A DNA stretch of 64,000 nt from Brevibacillus sp. DP1.3A (GCF_013284245.2 NZ_CP085876.1:2215001-2279000); one strand, 5' to 3'; positions 41,757-50,688 are shown, counted from the first letter of the stretch. Notes: generated by a model from the letters alone, not told the origin. A program made the numbers and translations.

Positions 41757-42974
41757 TTAGTGAGCCCATTCGCGGAGTGTCTTGTCTTTCGGCAGGAAAA
41801 AGCCCATAAATCCGATCAACGGGAGGAACGAACATAACAGAATGACAAAGTTCAGACTGTAGAGATCGGCGAGATAGCCGAATACGAGAGCGCCCATGCC
41901 TCCCATTCCAAAGGCAAGCCCGATAATCAGCCCGGATACAGTACCGATTTTGCCAGGCAATAGCTCCTGCGCGTATACGACTGTGACCGAGAAGCTGGAA
42001 AGCATGATAAAGCCGCTGATTACCAGCAATGGAAAGGCCCAAAAGCCGGAGACGTAAGGCGTCAGCAATGTCAGTGGAAGTGAACCGAGTGTGGAAATGA
42101 TGAGCAAGTTCCTTTTTCCGAATCGGTCAGACAGCGGTCCGCCAAAAAATGTCCCAATCGCTCCTGCGAAAAGAAAACCAAAAATGACGAGCTGTGCATT
42201 GGCGTAATCCATATCTTTCACATACATCAAATAAAACTGGTAAAAGCTTTGGTAGCCAGCATTCATCCAGGAACGCACACTGACGATGACAATCAGGAGG
42301 CCGAGGGCAATCAGCCGCTTGTTCCGGTTCGTATACGTGACTGGTGCGGCAGTAGCCTTTTTCAAACGCTGTTGTCCACGATACCAGAGAGCAACATAGA
42401 GCAAGATGCCGCTAGCTACTAGCGCGGGCAACAGAAACCAGGCAGCCCCAGTCTGTCCCAAGTTCGCAAAGACCAGAATAGTCATCAAGGGAGCGAGTGC
42501 TTGCCCAGCATTTCCACCAACTTGAAAAATGGATTGTCCAAGCCCTCGGCGAGGACCGGATGCCAAGTGGGCGAAGCGTGAGGCTTCTGGGTGGAAGATG
42601 GCTGAACCAATTCCAACACAGGCGACTGCTACGAGAACGAAATAATAACTGCCGGAGAAAGCGAGTGCCAGCATCCCCAATCCCGATACGATCAAAGCCA
42701 GTGGTGGCAATAAAGGAATCGATTTGCGATCGGCGAAGTAACCGACGAATGGTTGCAAAACAGATGAGGTAAGATTCATGACGAGTAAAATCATTCCGAC
42801 TTGTGTAAACGTTAATGCCAGATTCTTCTCTACAATAGGAAGCAATGCAGGGATGACCGCTTGCAAGCTATCGTTTAACAGATGCGCAATGCTAATGGCA
42901 AAGAGCATGCGATAGACAGTCGGTGCCGCAGTCCCTGCGGGTGTAGAGTGAATGGGTGTCGATGAGGCACTCAT
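41757..42974 (-). CDS. MFS transporter, fosmidomycin-resistance family
   Basis: A 405-aa transporter with about 12 membrane spans. The N-terminal half holds HLLNDSLQAVIPALLPIVEKNLALTFTQVG-type sequence and FVGYFADR, the signatures of the Fsr family of fosmidomycin and drug exporters. The central loop (about 190-210) is basic. The start codon lies behind weak AAAGG/GGGG sites. It is divergent from the PfkB kinase gene and has an extended -10 promoter on the minus strand. The substrate in this organism is unknown. Confidence 0.92.
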   Translation of the reverse strand: MSASSTPIHSTPAGTAAPTVYRMLFAISIAHLLNDSLQAVIPALLPIVEKNLALTFTQVGMILLVMNLTSSVLQPFVGYFADRKSIPLLPPLALIVSGLGMLALAFSGSYYFVLVAVACVGIGSAIFHPEASRFAHLASGPRRGLGQSIFQVGGNAGQALAPLMTILVFANLGQTGAAWFLLPALVASGILLYVALWYRGQQRLKKATAAPVTYTNRNKRLIALGLLIVIVSVRSWMNAGYQSFYQFYLMYVKDMDYANAQLVIFGFLFAGAIGTFFGGPLSDRFGKRNLLIISTLGSLPLTLLTPYVSGFWAFPLLVISGFIMLSSFSVTVVYAQELLPGKIGTVSGLIIGLAFGMGGMGALVFGYLADLYSLNFVILLCSFLPLIGFMGFFLPKDKTLREWAH

Positions 42975-43025
42975 GTCAGTTCATCCCCAACCTTTCTTTC
43001 GTAACTTACTTTTTAGTTTTTTTTC

Positions 43026-43054
43026 AATGTAGCACGGATTCTACAGGACGTCAT
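43026..43054 (-). promoter_or_regulatory. extended -10 promoter of the MFS gene
   Basis: On the minus strand ATGACG (43049-43054), 17 bases, TACATT (43026-43031), with TG one base before the -10 box. Confidence 0.5.
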
Positions 43055-43070
43055 CCATGAATGGCGGGAA

Positions 43071-43076
43071 TATAAT
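43071..43076 (+). promoter_or_regulatory. -10 element of the PfkB gene promoter
   Basis: A perfect TATAAT (43071-43076). The -35 region 17 bases upstream (ACGTCA) is weak. It lies 130 bases before the kinase start codon. Confidence 0.4.
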
Positions 43077-43206
43077 GGTCGTAAATAAAGAATTTGATCT
43101 GTCAGGAAGTTTTTAAAAAGGTAGGTAAATGGGGAGAAGCTGTCGAAAAAAAAGAGAGGAGCACAATCGACTAGACCATGAGCAGAAGGCTAGGGGGAAT
43201 GCTGGA

Positions 43207-44160
43207 ATGCTGGAAGGTATAACAGAATACTGGTTATGCGTGGGAGGAGCCAATGTTGACGTGCAGGGAGTCACTTCTGCCAGACTGTTACCTGGAACAA
43301 GTAATCCGGGTGAAGTGCATCAAGCAGCAGGCGGCGTAGCTCGAAACGTGGCGGAAAATCTCGGATGGCTAGGAGAAGAAGTGCAACTGTTTGCTCTGGT
43401 GGGAGAAGATGCAGACGGCGAGTGGTTAAGACAGGTCACAGCAAATAGTGGAGTGGCTACCCATGGCATGTTGCGAATCACAGGGAAATCGACTGGGCGC
43501 TACTTGGCTATTCGTGATCGTGATGGTGAATTGTACACGGCTGTTGCAGATATGGAACTAAATGAAGAATGGCCAGCGGAGATTGTCCAGCAAGGTCTCA
43601 AACGCTTGATTCAGGCCGCAGGCTTGTTTCTGGATGCCAATCTTCCCGTCGAGGTTATGCGGGCATTTTTGGCGGAAGCAAGAAGACTCGACAAAAAGAT
43701 CATCGTAGACCCTGTTTCTGTGAAAAAAGCAGAAAAGTGGAAAGGGTTACTTGAAGGTGTTCATATACTTGTCGCGAGCATTGATGAACTGGAAGTGTTA
43801 GGTGGCCAATCGCTTCATTCCTATAATGATGTGGAAATATGCGCGAAAAAATTGGTGACAGAAGGAATCCATCAGGTCATGGTCATTTGTGGGGAAGCAG
43901 GGCTGTGGTTGTGCACCGCACAGGAGGAAAAATGGCTTGCTGCACCGACTATGCCGATTCGAGAGTCCGCAGGAGATGCGTTTGCCGCGGGTATCATTTA
44001 TGCGCAAAACAAAGCGTTATCCCTTACAGAACAAGCTGCTTTCGGCGTTGCTTTGGCCGAGATGAGAACAAAGGGAAATGGCCGATACGATATCGATGCC
44101 CTTTTGGCACGAAAAGATTACTATGCCGCAAAAGAAAGACAGATCCTCGACAGAGAATGA
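43207..44160 (+). CDS. PfkB family carbohydrate kinase (pseudouridine-kinase-like)
   Basis: A 318-aa sugar or nucleoside kinase of the PfkB family. The N-terminal signature VGGANVDVQG is at about 12-21, and the AAGGVARNVAENLGWLG segment is near 50. The C-terminal ESAGDAFAAGI (about 258-268) is the DTxGAGD-type motif with the catalytic Asp, here with Ser in the second variable position. Overall pattern and length suggest PsuK-like kinases. I chose the ATG at 43207 because GGGGG lies 9 nt upstream and the family pattern begins just after it. Confidence 0.82.
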   Translation: MLEGITEYWLCVGGANVDVQGVTSARLLPGTSNPGEVHQAAGGVARNVAENLGWLGEEVQLFALVGEDADGEWLRQVTANSGVATHGMLRITGKSTGRYLAIRDRDGELYTAVADMELNEEWPAEIVQQGLKRLIQAAGLFLDANLPVEVMRAFLAEARRLDKKIIVDPVSVKKAEKWKGLLEGVHILVASIDELEVLGGQSLHSYNDVEICAKKLVTEGIHQVMVICGEAGLWLCTAQEEKWLAAPTMPIRESAGDAFAAGIIYAQNKALSLTEQAAFGVALAEMRTKGNGRYDIDALLARKDYYAAKERQILDRE

Positions 44161-44217
44161 AAATACATAGCTTGACGTACACTACCCGTTAGTTGGTACA
44201 GAGGAGGAGTGTATGTC

Positions 44218-44355
44218 ATGGAAAAGAAATCGAATGATGTAAACGGAAAACAAGAGAGCCATGTTCGGCAGGGCGGAGATTCACACCGCTCCAAAAACAA
44301 GCGTCCTGAAGGTCCTGTACAAGGGTTTAGTCAGGCACCACGCGGCTTGCAATAA
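44218..44355 (+). CDS. very small basic protein, possible spore protein
   Basis: A 45-aa protein (starting MEKKSNDVNGKQESHV, ending APRGLQ), rich in Lys, Arg, Gly, Gln and Ser, with no hydrophobic core. Its composition resembles minor small acid-soluble spore proteins, but I recognise no family. AGGAGG (44202-44207) precedes the ATG at good spacing and a strong terminator follows. A partial sigma-G match (GAATG at 44155, 18 bases, TACACTA at 44178) lies upstream. It may well be expressed only in spores. Confidence 0.55.
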   Translation: MEKKSNDVNGKQESHVRQGGDSHRSKNKRPEGPVQGFSQAPRGLQ

Positions 44356-44377
44356 GCCGAAAATTATATGTGAAACT

Positions 44378-44416
44378 AAAGTCCCCCTTATCGACAAAAA
44401 GATGGGGGACTTTTCG
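44378..44416 (+). terminator. terminator after the 45-aa gene
   Basis: AAAGTCCCCC (44378-44387) pairs with GGGGGACTTT (44404-44413) around a 16-base loop, with TTTT following. Confidence 0.88.
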
Positions 44417-44454
44417 TTTAAAGGAACATTTTTCTACAAATGCAGACAACGATA

Positions 44455-44463
44455 TGGTACAAT
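44455..44463 (+). promoter_or_regulatory. extended -10 promoter of the LCP gene
   Basis: TG-G-TACAAT: an extended -10 box (TACAAT, 44458-44463) about 120 bases before the LCP start codon. The -35 region is weak. Confidence 0.45.
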
Positions 44464-44585
44464 ACCTGAATCAGAGTATTGCCAACTGAAGAAAAAAGTG
44501 GTGCATATTGTCGAGTGGCACAATTCAAAATCGTGCCTCCCTTTACTTTGTCAAAAAGCGTGCGCGAACAAGGAGACTGATTCAT

Positions 44586-46034
44586 ATGCCAGATACTGTT
44601 GTGAAAACACGCGCTTCAGCTTCTCGAAAGAAACAGCCGAGCCGTAGTCGAAAAATACGTAAACTCGTTGTATCCTTCACATTGATCACCTTGCTGCTGG
44701 TTGGCGGTGTGGCTGGAGCAATTTATTGGAAAATTGAGGACACTCTGACGGAAGTAACGAGCCCTGCAAACAGCGGATTTACTTCGCCAGTATCCCAAAA
44801 TGTCGATCCTGTTTACCACTCGGATAAGCCAATGTCGTTCGTATTGCTTGGTTCTGATTCCCGTCCGGAAACAGGTTCCATGAATACAGACGTAATGATC
44901 GTGGCAGTTGCCAACCCGAAGACGAAGAAAGTTACCCTGGTATCGATTCCGCGGGACACACGCGTCAAGATCCCAGGCTATCGCGACTACCATAAGATCA
45001 ATTCTGTCTATGCCAATGGCGAAGCAGAACGCAGACAAGCAGAGCGCAACAACCAGACAGTTACTGAAGATGGTATTTCCTTAACGAAGAAAACTTTGAA
45101 TGAAATACTGGGAATTCCGATTGAGCATTTTGTAGCCATTGATTTCGATGGTTTCAAAGCGGTCATTGACGAATTAGGTGGTGTGGAAGTCAATGTAGAT
45201 CGCAGACTGGTATACGATGATCCAACTGACGATACACACATCAATCTCCAGCCAGGACTTCAAAAATTGAACGGTGAGCAAGCACTTGGTTATGTACGAC
45301 ATCGTCATGACAACCGTGGAACGAAGTACTACTCCAGTGACTTCGACCGTAACCGTCGCCAACAAGAGGTCATCAAGGCTGTCGTGGACAAAACGGCTTC
45401 TCTTGAAGGCTTGACGAAGATATTTAACGTCATGGACGTAGGTGCCAAGAATATACATACCGATCTTTCCAAGGATCAGATCAAAGGCTTGGCCTACGAT
45501 TTCAAAGGATTTAATTCCTCTACGGTCAGTGCATTGGATAATGGGGCATATTGGCAGGGAGGATACACGTATCTCGAAAAAGAAAAGCTTGAGACGGTTC
45601 GCGATTCCTTGCAATCAGAGATGGGATTGAGTGAGAGCGTCGTAGCGTCGCTCAATAATTCGCCGATACTCGGTTCCGGTGAAGCGGTAGCGACAAGCAA
45701 CAAGAAGAGCGTCAAGAAGAAAACGACAGAATCAGCTGCGTCAACACCAGCGAAACAAAAAACGGAGGCTCCGAAAGAACAAGAGCCGACGAATTCACCA
45801 GACAATCAAGACGGTACGGCAAATGAAGGCACAATGCCGCCACCTGATGTCGTAAACCAAGAAGGGCAAGGCCAGTCGACAGATCAAGGTCAGGGAGCAC
45901 AGACGCCTGCGACTGATGCAACGAATGTACCGACAGGTAATAACGGAAACAACTCTACTCCGCCGCCGGATATTATCCCACCGTCGAGTCAGGATGCAGG
46001 TCCTCCTACAGGAGGTTCGAACACGAACTCCTAA
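44586..46034 (+). CDS. LytR-CpsA-Psr (LCP) family cell-wall ligase
   Basis: A 482-aa membrane-anchored phosphotransferase that attaches teichoic acids or other wall polymers to peptidoglycan. A basic N-terminal tail (1-26) and one membrane helix (about 27-47) lead to the LCP domain (about 80-240) with PMSFVLLGSDSR, SIPRDTRVKIPG, HKINSVYANG and RHRHDNRG motifs carrying the conserved Arg and Asp residues. Residues 370-482 are a long Pro/Gln/Thr/Asn-rich low-complexity tail outside the cell. AAGGAG precedes the ATG at 44586. It is a single-gene unit. Confidence 0.93.
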   Translation: MPDTVVKTRASASRKKQPSRSRKIRKLVVSFTLITLLLVGGVAGAIYWKIEDTLTEVTSPANSGFTSPVSQNVDPVYHSDKPMSFVLLGSDSRPETGSMNTDVMIVAVANPKTKKVTLVSIPRDTRVKIPGYRDYHKINSVYANGEAERRQAERNNQTVTEDGISLTKKTLNEILGIPIEHFVAIDFDGFKAVIDELGGVEVNVDRRLVYDDPTDDTHINLQPGLQKLNGEQALGYVRHRHDNRGTKYYSSDFDRNRRQQEVIKAVVDKTASLEGLTKIFNVMDVGAKNIHTDLSKDQIKGLAYDFKGFNSSTVSALDNGAYWQGGYTYLEKEKLETVRDSLQSEMGLSESVVASLNNSPILGSGEAVATSNKKSVKKKTTESAASTPAKQKTEAPKEQEPTNSPDNQDGTANEGTMPPPDVVNQEGQGQSTDQGQGAQTPATDATNVPTGNNGNNSTPPPDIIPPSSQDAGPPTGGSNTNS

Positions 46035-46042
46035 CGAGTACG

Positions 46043-46075
46043 AAAAACACCCGTTCATCACGAGCGGGTGTTTTT
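46043..46075 (+). terminator. terminator after the LCP gene
   Basis: AAAAACACCCG (46043-46053) pairs perfectly with CGGGTGTTTTT (46065-46075). Confidence 0.92.
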
Positions 46076-46122
46076 ATTTGTCGATTCGTTAAAAATTTTT
46101 AAAAATTCGTTTATGGAAAAGG

Positions 46123-46151
46123 TTTAGAAAACACCAATTTCGTGGTACAAT
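46123..46151 (+). promoter_or_regulatory. sigma-A promoter with extended -10
   Basis: TTTAGA (46123-46128), 17 bases, TACAAT (46146-46151) preceded by TGG, so the -10 is extended. It precedes the 104-aa gene by 58 bases. A CTGAT/ATCAG inverted repeat follows at about 46160-46180. Confidence 0.55.
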
Positions 46152-46209
46152 AATAATATGCTGATAAGACAGATTAATCAGATAATTATTACTGACTGGA
46201 GGGATTTCT

Positions 46210-46524
46210 ATGACGATTTTCTTGGTGAACCTGTTCCTGGTGATTGCTTTTGTGTACCTGATCAGCCGCCAACAAAACGAAGAGTTTGTGTACGATGAAG
46301 ATTTTTTCCTCCAGAACCCTTCAGCTTTGGAAGAATATCAGCAGATGCCGATTGATTTCCAGCATGCCTTTTTCCGCAAGCATAAAGAGTGGATTAAGGA
46401 AAAATATATGCGCGGAGAAAGCTACATTTTAGGTTACTGTCCTAACAAAGAAGTACGTCGTGCGTGGCTGTCAGAATTCATGAATCAAAAAAATATGAAC
46501 AATACACCGACCCCTTCCTCATGA
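46210..46524 (+). CDS. small membrane protein of unknown function
   Basis: A 104-aa protein with one N-terminal membrane segment (about 3-20) and an acidic, aromatic-rich cytosolic part (NEEFVYDEDFFLQNPSALEEYQQMPIDFQHAFFRKHKEW). I do not recognise the family. The ATG follows GGAGGG. A terminator overlaps its stop codon, so it is a single-gene unit. It may be a small membrane regulator, but nothing here shows this. Confidence 0.7.
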   Translation: MTIFLVNLFLVIAFVYLISRQQNEEFVYDEDFFLQNPSALEEYQQMPIDFQHAFFRKHKEWIKEKYMRGESYILGYCPNKEVRRAWLSEFMNQKNMNNTPTPSS

Positions 46525-46533
46525 AGGGGTTTT
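46510..46533 (+). terminator. terminator overlapping the stop codon
   Basis: ACCCCTTC (46510-46517) pairs with GAAGGGGT (46523-46530), followed by TTTT. The stop codon lies in the loop. Confidence 0.85.
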
Positions 46534-46599
46534 TCGCATCTGTAGAACTCGTGCTATACTGCTACGAGAGGATATCGTGAAACAGGAGGAAAGAAGTAC

Positions 46600-47070
46600 G
46601 TGCTACAATTTATGGTGGAAAAACTAAATCAACAGTTACATACGCATGGAATGATTTCGAATATCGTCTTGCGCTCCGATCATTCGTTGTTGGAAGAATC
46701 GGAAGGGCAAGAGGTTCTGATCACGTTTTCCGAGGCGGAGGATGAGAAGCAACCAACGGCTACCATCCATCTGTTTTCGCTTGCGGAAGAGGACAGCTGT
46801 GAAATTGAGGTGGAAATTGACTATCCTTATAGCTTGCAAGATGAGGAGATCCAACAATTATGGACGCAAGCAAAAAGCTTGGTAGCGGAGTGCTCGCTGA
46901 CAGAAAAGCGTCGCTTTGTGGAGCCTGGCAAGCAGGCAGAAGCGAATGTCGTGCTGGATTATCACTTTGTCGTGCAGATGCCGCAAACAGAAGCTGAGGA
47001 AATCGCATTTACAGAAACCATCGCGAGATTTTCCGCAGATTTGGGGATGCTTGTCAAACTCGGCAAATAA
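46600..47070 (+). CDS. hypothetical protein
   Basis: A 156-aa acidic protein with no signal peptide or membrane segment, predicted alpha/beta, which I do not recognise. The C-terminal half has FTETIARFSADLGMLVKLGK. It starts at a GTG (46600) behind AGGAGGAAAG; the in-frame ATG five codons later (46612) is an alternative. A terminator follows at 47091. Codon use looks like that of the neighbours, so it is a real gene. Confidence 0.72.
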   Translation: MLQFMVEKLNQQLHTHGMISNIVLRSDHSLLEESEGQEVLITFSEAEDEKQPTATIHLFSLAEEDSCEIEVEIDYPYSLQDEEIQQLWTQAKSLVAECSLTEKRRFVEPGKQAEANVVLDYHFVVQMPQTEAEEIAFTETIARFSADLGMLVKLGK

Positions 47071-47091
47071 AAACATAGGTTGTACATAAGG

Positions 47092-47121
47092 AAAGCTCAG
47101 GAGTAATGTCCTGAGCTTTTT
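47092..47121 (+). terminator. terminator after the 156-aa gene
   Basis: AAAGCTCAGGA (47092-47102) pairs perfectly with TCCTGAGCTTT (47109-47119) around GTAATG. Confidence 0.92.
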
Positions 47122-47183
47122 GCATAAAAGATGAAGAAGGAGGAATATGAGGAGAAGAGAGAGAATCGTATAGGTAATGAAAA

Positions 47184-47203
47184 ATGAATGAGCATTCACT
47201 CGT
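47184..47203 (+). promoter_or_regulatory. FadR-box-like palindrome ahead of fadH
   Basis: ATGAATGAGCATTCACTCGT fits the Bacillus FadR operator ATGAATGANTANTCATTCAT at 17 of 20 positions. It also contains a perfect TGAATG-AG-CATTCA palindrome. It lies 17 bases before the GTG start of a beta-oxidation gene. FadR represses fad genes in Bacillus, so fatty-acid control is plausible. Confidence 0.55.
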
Positions 47204-47219
47204 TAGGAGGGTGTTTAAC

Positions 47220-49223
47220 GTGGAACTTTCAAAAGTGTGGGAACCGATTCAAATTGGTTCGATGATGTTACCAAATCGGATTATGATGGGGTCCATGCAC
47301 GTTGGATTTGAAAAGCTTCAGAATGGTGTAGCGCGGCTTGCTACCTTTTACGCAGAGCGTGCAAATGGAGAGGCAGGTCTGATCGTGACAGGAGGGGCTG
47401 CTGTACATCCAGAAGGCGGCATGGGCGACGAGTATTGCAATGTATACCATGACGAGGATATCGAGAAATTGCTACTAATCACGAAAGAGGTTCATCAAGC
47501 CAATGGGAGAATTGCGCTGCAGCTGTTCCATGCTGGCCGTTATGCGTACAAGGAAGCAACAGGATTAGACCCGGTAGCGCCATCGCCATTGCAGGCGCCG
47601 ATTAACCGTTGGAAGCCGAGAGAGTTAACCGCAGAGGAGATCGAAGCAACGATCCAATGCTTTGCTGATGGCGCCGTCCGTGCTAAAAAAGCTGGCTTTG
47701 ATGCCGTAGAAATTATGGGTTCGGAAGGATACTTGATCAATCAATTTTTGTCCCCTGTGACCAATAAGCGAGAAGATGAGTGGGGTGGGGACTTTTTACG
47801 TAGAGCTCGTTTTGGTATTGAGGTGGCTAACCGTGTCCGCCAAGCAGTGGGACCGGATTATCCGATCATCTACCGGATGTCGGGATTGGACTTGATGCCA
47901 GATAGTACGACGATGGAAGAGACATTGCAATTTGCCAAAATGCTGGAAGAGGCAGGAGCTGATGCTCTTAATATCGGAATTGGCTGGCATGAATCACAAG
48001 TACCGACGATTGGCATGATGGTGCCGCGTGGAGCATATGTATGGGTGGCGCACCAAGTCAAGCAGGTCGTGAACATCCCAGTTATCGCCAGCAATCGAAT
48101 TAACGACATGCGCCAGGCAGAAAAAATTTTGTATGAAGAATGCAGTGATATGGTTTCAATGGCTCGTCCATTTTTAGCGGACCCTTACATCGTTCAAAAA
48201 AGTAAAGAAGGACGCTTTGATGAAGTAAATACATGTATTGCTTGCAATCAAGCCTGTCTCGACCATATTTTTGATGGGAAGGTAGCCTCCTGTCTGGTCA
48301 ATCCTCTTGTGGGCAGGGAAGCAGAGTGGCGGTTGGTTTCGGCGGATAACCGTAAGAAGGTGGCTGTAATCGGTGCGGGGCCAGCCGGCTTGGAGGCAGC
48401 TCGTGTGCTGGCAGAGCGAGGGCATCAGGTGGTCATCATGGAGGCCAAAAAACAGATCGGTGGACAATTAAACTACGCCAGACAGGTGCCAGGTAAAGAG
48501 GAATTTAATGAAACGCTTCGCTATTATCGGACAGAACTTGCACGTCTTGGTGTCGAAATTAGGCTGGGAACACTGGCAGAGGCAGATGCCCTAATCGAAG
48601 AAGGCTTTGCAGAAGTTGTGGTAGCAACGGGAGTCATCCCTCGGCGTCCAGAGATTCCAGGTGTGGAGCTCGGACATGTGAAGGGATATGATGCGGTATT
48701 TGAGAAGCGCGCCAAGGTCGGTAGACAAGTAGTCATCGTCGGTGCGGGAGGAATCGCATGTGATTTGTCCCATTTGCTGATGCACGACGAAACGATCTCA
48801 CCGAAGGCAGCGGAATACTTGCAGGAGTATCGGATTCTGGATGGAAGAGCTGTACAGCAACTGCAACAGCGAAAACGAAAAATCAGCATGCTGCGGCGTG
48901 GGAAGCATGTCGGATCGGGCTTGGGTAAAACGACGCGCTGGGCAGTTCTCGCCAACCTGAAGCGACGTGGCGTAGAGATGCTGACACAAATTGAGTACAG
49001 CCGGATTGCAGAAGAAGGGGTGTATTTCATTCAAAACGGAGAGGAACGTATGATACCTGCTGATACGGTCATTGTAGCGGCTGGAGCGACCTCCAACAAT
49101 TCGCTATACCACGCATTGCTGGATCGGCTGCCTGTGCACCTCATAGGCGGGGCGAAAGAAGCGGGAGAGCTCGATGCCAAGCGAGCCATTTTGGAGGGTG
49201 CGACCGTAGGAAGAGCGATTTAA
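47220..49223 (+). CDS. fadH: 2,4-dienoyl-CoA reductase, FadH type
   Basis: A 667-aa iron-sulfur flavoenzyme that reduces 2,4-dienoyl-CoA in the breakdown of unsaturated fatty acids. The N-terminal old-yellow-enzyme TIM barrel (about 1-340) binds FMN, a four-Cys cluster (CIACNQACLDHIF and SCLVNP, about 345-370) holds [4Fe-4S], and the C-terminal half has FAD and NAD(P)H dinucleotide motifs (GAGPAGLEAAR, GAGGIACD). I chose the GTG at 47220 because AGGAGG is 9 nt upstream; the ATG at 47184 lies in the operator. A similar trimethylamine-dehydrogenase-like oxidase is an alternative, but the context fits FadH. Confidence 0.88.
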   Translation: MELSKVWEPIQIGSMMLPNRIMMGSMHVGFEKLQNGVARLATFYAERANGEAGLIVTGGAAVHPEGGMGDEYCNVYHDEDIEKLLLITKEVHQANGRIALQLFHAGRYAYKEATGLDPVAPSPLQAPINRWKPRELTAEEIEATIQCFADGAVRAKKAGFDAVEIMGSEGYLINQFLSPVTNKREDEWGGDFLRRARFGIEVANRVRQAVGPDYPIIYRMSGLDLMPDSTTMEETLQFAKMLEEAGADALNIGIGWHESQVPTIGMMVPRGAYVWVAHQVKQVVNIPVIASNRINDMRQAEKILYEECSDMVSMARPFLADPYIVQKSKEGRFDEVNTCIACNQACLDHIFDGKVASCLVNPLVGREAEWRLVSADNRKKVAVIGAGPAGLEAARVLAERGHQVVIMEAKKQIGGQLNYARQVPGKEEFNETLRYYRTELARLGVEIRLGTLAEADALIEEGFAEVVVATGVIPRRPEIPGVELGHVKGYDAVFEKRAKVGRQVVIVGAGGIACDLSHLLMHDETISPKAAEYLQEYRILDGRAVQQLQQRKRKISMLRRGKHVGSGLGKTTRWAVLANLKRRGVEMLTQIEYSRIAEEGVYFIQNGEERMIPADTVIVAAGATSNNSLYHALLDRLPVHLIGGAKEAGELDAKRAILEGATVGRAI

Positions 49224-49388
49224 GGCGTTGAAGAGATTTTCTATTTCGAAAACAAGGGTAATCGGATATGATTAAGAAAAGTATGTCGTCTTTTTAGAAG
49301 TTTTGTCGAATCGCTTTTCAACCTCCGCTAATTCTTGCAAAATGAAGTTATACTGTTCAAATTCATTTGATTGGGGGCTCTCGCCTTG

Positions 49389-49685
49389 ATGAACCATAAT
49401 GGCATTCTCTTAGGGAAACGTTACTTCCTGTACTCGTTAGCACCGCTAGTAGAGGTGGAGGGATGGACGTTTACGATAGCCCCGGGGTTTAAGATGATCG
49501 CAGGCGGGAGTGCCAATCCATTACAGACATTAATCAGCGTTTACCGAGAAAATGAAAAGGTAGCGCAACTCGTGCTTCATCATAGACGAAGTGATTCAGA
49601 TGTCACTGTGCAGGCTGTATCGAGTGATCTCCTGTTAGAAATCGCCCCGGCGACTAGAACTGTAAATGTATCAGAAAAGCTGTAA
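49389..49685 (+). CDS. small hypothetical protein
   Basis: A 98-aa beta-rich protein I do not recognise (LAPLVEVEGWTFTIAPG, about 17-33). No signal peptide or membrane span is clear. I start it at the ATG at 49389 because GGGGG lies 11 nt upstream; TTG codons at 49371 and 49386 are alternatives. A terminator follows. It stands alone between fadH and a lactonase-like gene. Confidence 0.6.
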   Translation: MNHNGILLGKRYFLYSLAPLVEVEGWTFTIAPGFKMIAGGSANPLQTLISVYRENEKVAQLVLHHRRSDSDVTVQAVSSDLLLEIAPATRTVNVSEKL

Positions 49686-49686
49686 G

Positions 49687-49711
49687 GCACCCTGAACGGG
49701 GTGCTTTTCGC
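49687..49711 (+). terminator. terminator after the 98-aa gene
   Basis: GCACCC (49687-49692) pairs with GGGTGC (49699-49704), followed by TTTTCGCTTT. Confidence 0.72.
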
Positions 49712-49759
49712 TTTCGAACTTCAAACATCATTCCGAGCAATCGAGGAGGCGACAGGATC

Positions 49760-50608
49760 ATGGTAGGGAACGAATGGCAGATAGGTCAGTTTCAATTGTC
49801 TTGGCTGAGAGGTGGACTCACGAAGCTGGATGGAGGCGCAATGTTTGGTGTAGTGCCCAAGCCACTCTGGAGCAAAAGATACCCATCGAATGATCTCAAT
49901 CAAATCCCTTTGCGTGCTGACCCGATCCTGGTAAAAGCTCATGGCAAGCATATTTTGATTGAATCGGGTATGGGAAATGATCGGCTAACGGAAAAACAGA
50001 AGCGCAATTTTGGCTTGGAAGAAGAGTCTCAAGTGGTGGACTCCCTCGCTGCAAAAGGGTTGACTCCTGCCGATATTGATATCGTCATCATGACGCATAT
50101 GCACTACGATCATGCCAACGGACTTGTCTCTCTTCGTGATGGACAACTTGTCTCTACGTTTTCACAAGCTGTCATCTACGTGCAGGAGCAGGAATGGGCG
50201 GAGATGAGAGAGCCGAATATTCGCTCGAAGAATACATATTGGGAAGAAAACTGGCGCCCGATTGAGAATCAGGTGAAGACGTATGGAGCTACGCACGAAG
50301 TTGTGCCAGGAATCACGCTTCATCATACAGGCGGTCACAGCCAGGGACATGCTATCGTCCGGATGGAGACAGAGGGGCAGCTGCTTTTGCATCTAGCGGA
50401 CATCATGCCTACACACGCTCATCAAAATCCATTATGGGTGATGGCTTATGATGACTATCCGATGACATCCATCTATGCCAAAGAAGAATGGATCAACAAC
50501 GGGATCAAGCAAGGAGCTTGGTTCACGTTTTACCACGATAGCGTTTACCGTGCGGTGAAATGGAACGAGCAGGGAGAAATGGTTGATCGTATAGAAGTTG
50601 TTTTGTAA
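49760..50608 (+). CDS. YtnP-type metallo-beta-lactamase fold lactonase
   Basis: A 282-aa hydrolase with the binuclear zinc motif THMHYDH (His113, His115, Asp117, His118), a second metal set in GGHSQGH and LADIM, and the long C-terminal domain of the AiiA/YtnP quorum-quenching family. The LPxFGxxP-like start (AMFGVVPKPLW) fits YtnP, which inhibits Streptomyces signalling in B. subtilis. No signal peptide. ACAGGATC precedes the ATG weakly, with GGAGG a little further up. It is single-gene, ended by a terminator. Lactonase activity is inferred from family. Confidence 0.87.
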   Translation: MVGNEWQIGQFQLSWLRGGLTKLDGGAMFGVVPKPLWSKRYPSNDLNQIPLRADPILVKAHGKHILIESGMGNDRLTEKQKRNFGLEEESQVVDSLAAKGLTPADIDIVIMTHMHYDHANGLVSLRDGQLVSTFSQAVIYVQEQEWAEMREPNIRSKNTYWEENWRPIENQVKTYGATHEVVPGITLHHTGGHSQGHAIVRMETEGQLLLHLADIMPTHAHQNPLWVMAYDDYPMTSIYAKEEWINNGIKQGAWFTFYHDSVYRAVKWNEQGEMVDRIEVVL

Positions 50609-50621
50609 AAAGGGATAGGCT

Positions 50622-50651
50622 AAGACCGTCAGCGATTTCTGGCGGTCTTTT
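50622..50651 (+). terminator. terminator after the lactonase gene
   Basis: AAGACCGTCA (50622-50631) pairs with TGGCGGTCTT (50640-50649) with one G-U pair; a short T run follows. Confidence 0.8.
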
Positions 50652-50688
50652 GCGTTGTCTAGGGTTACTGTGTCCAACCCTATCGAAA

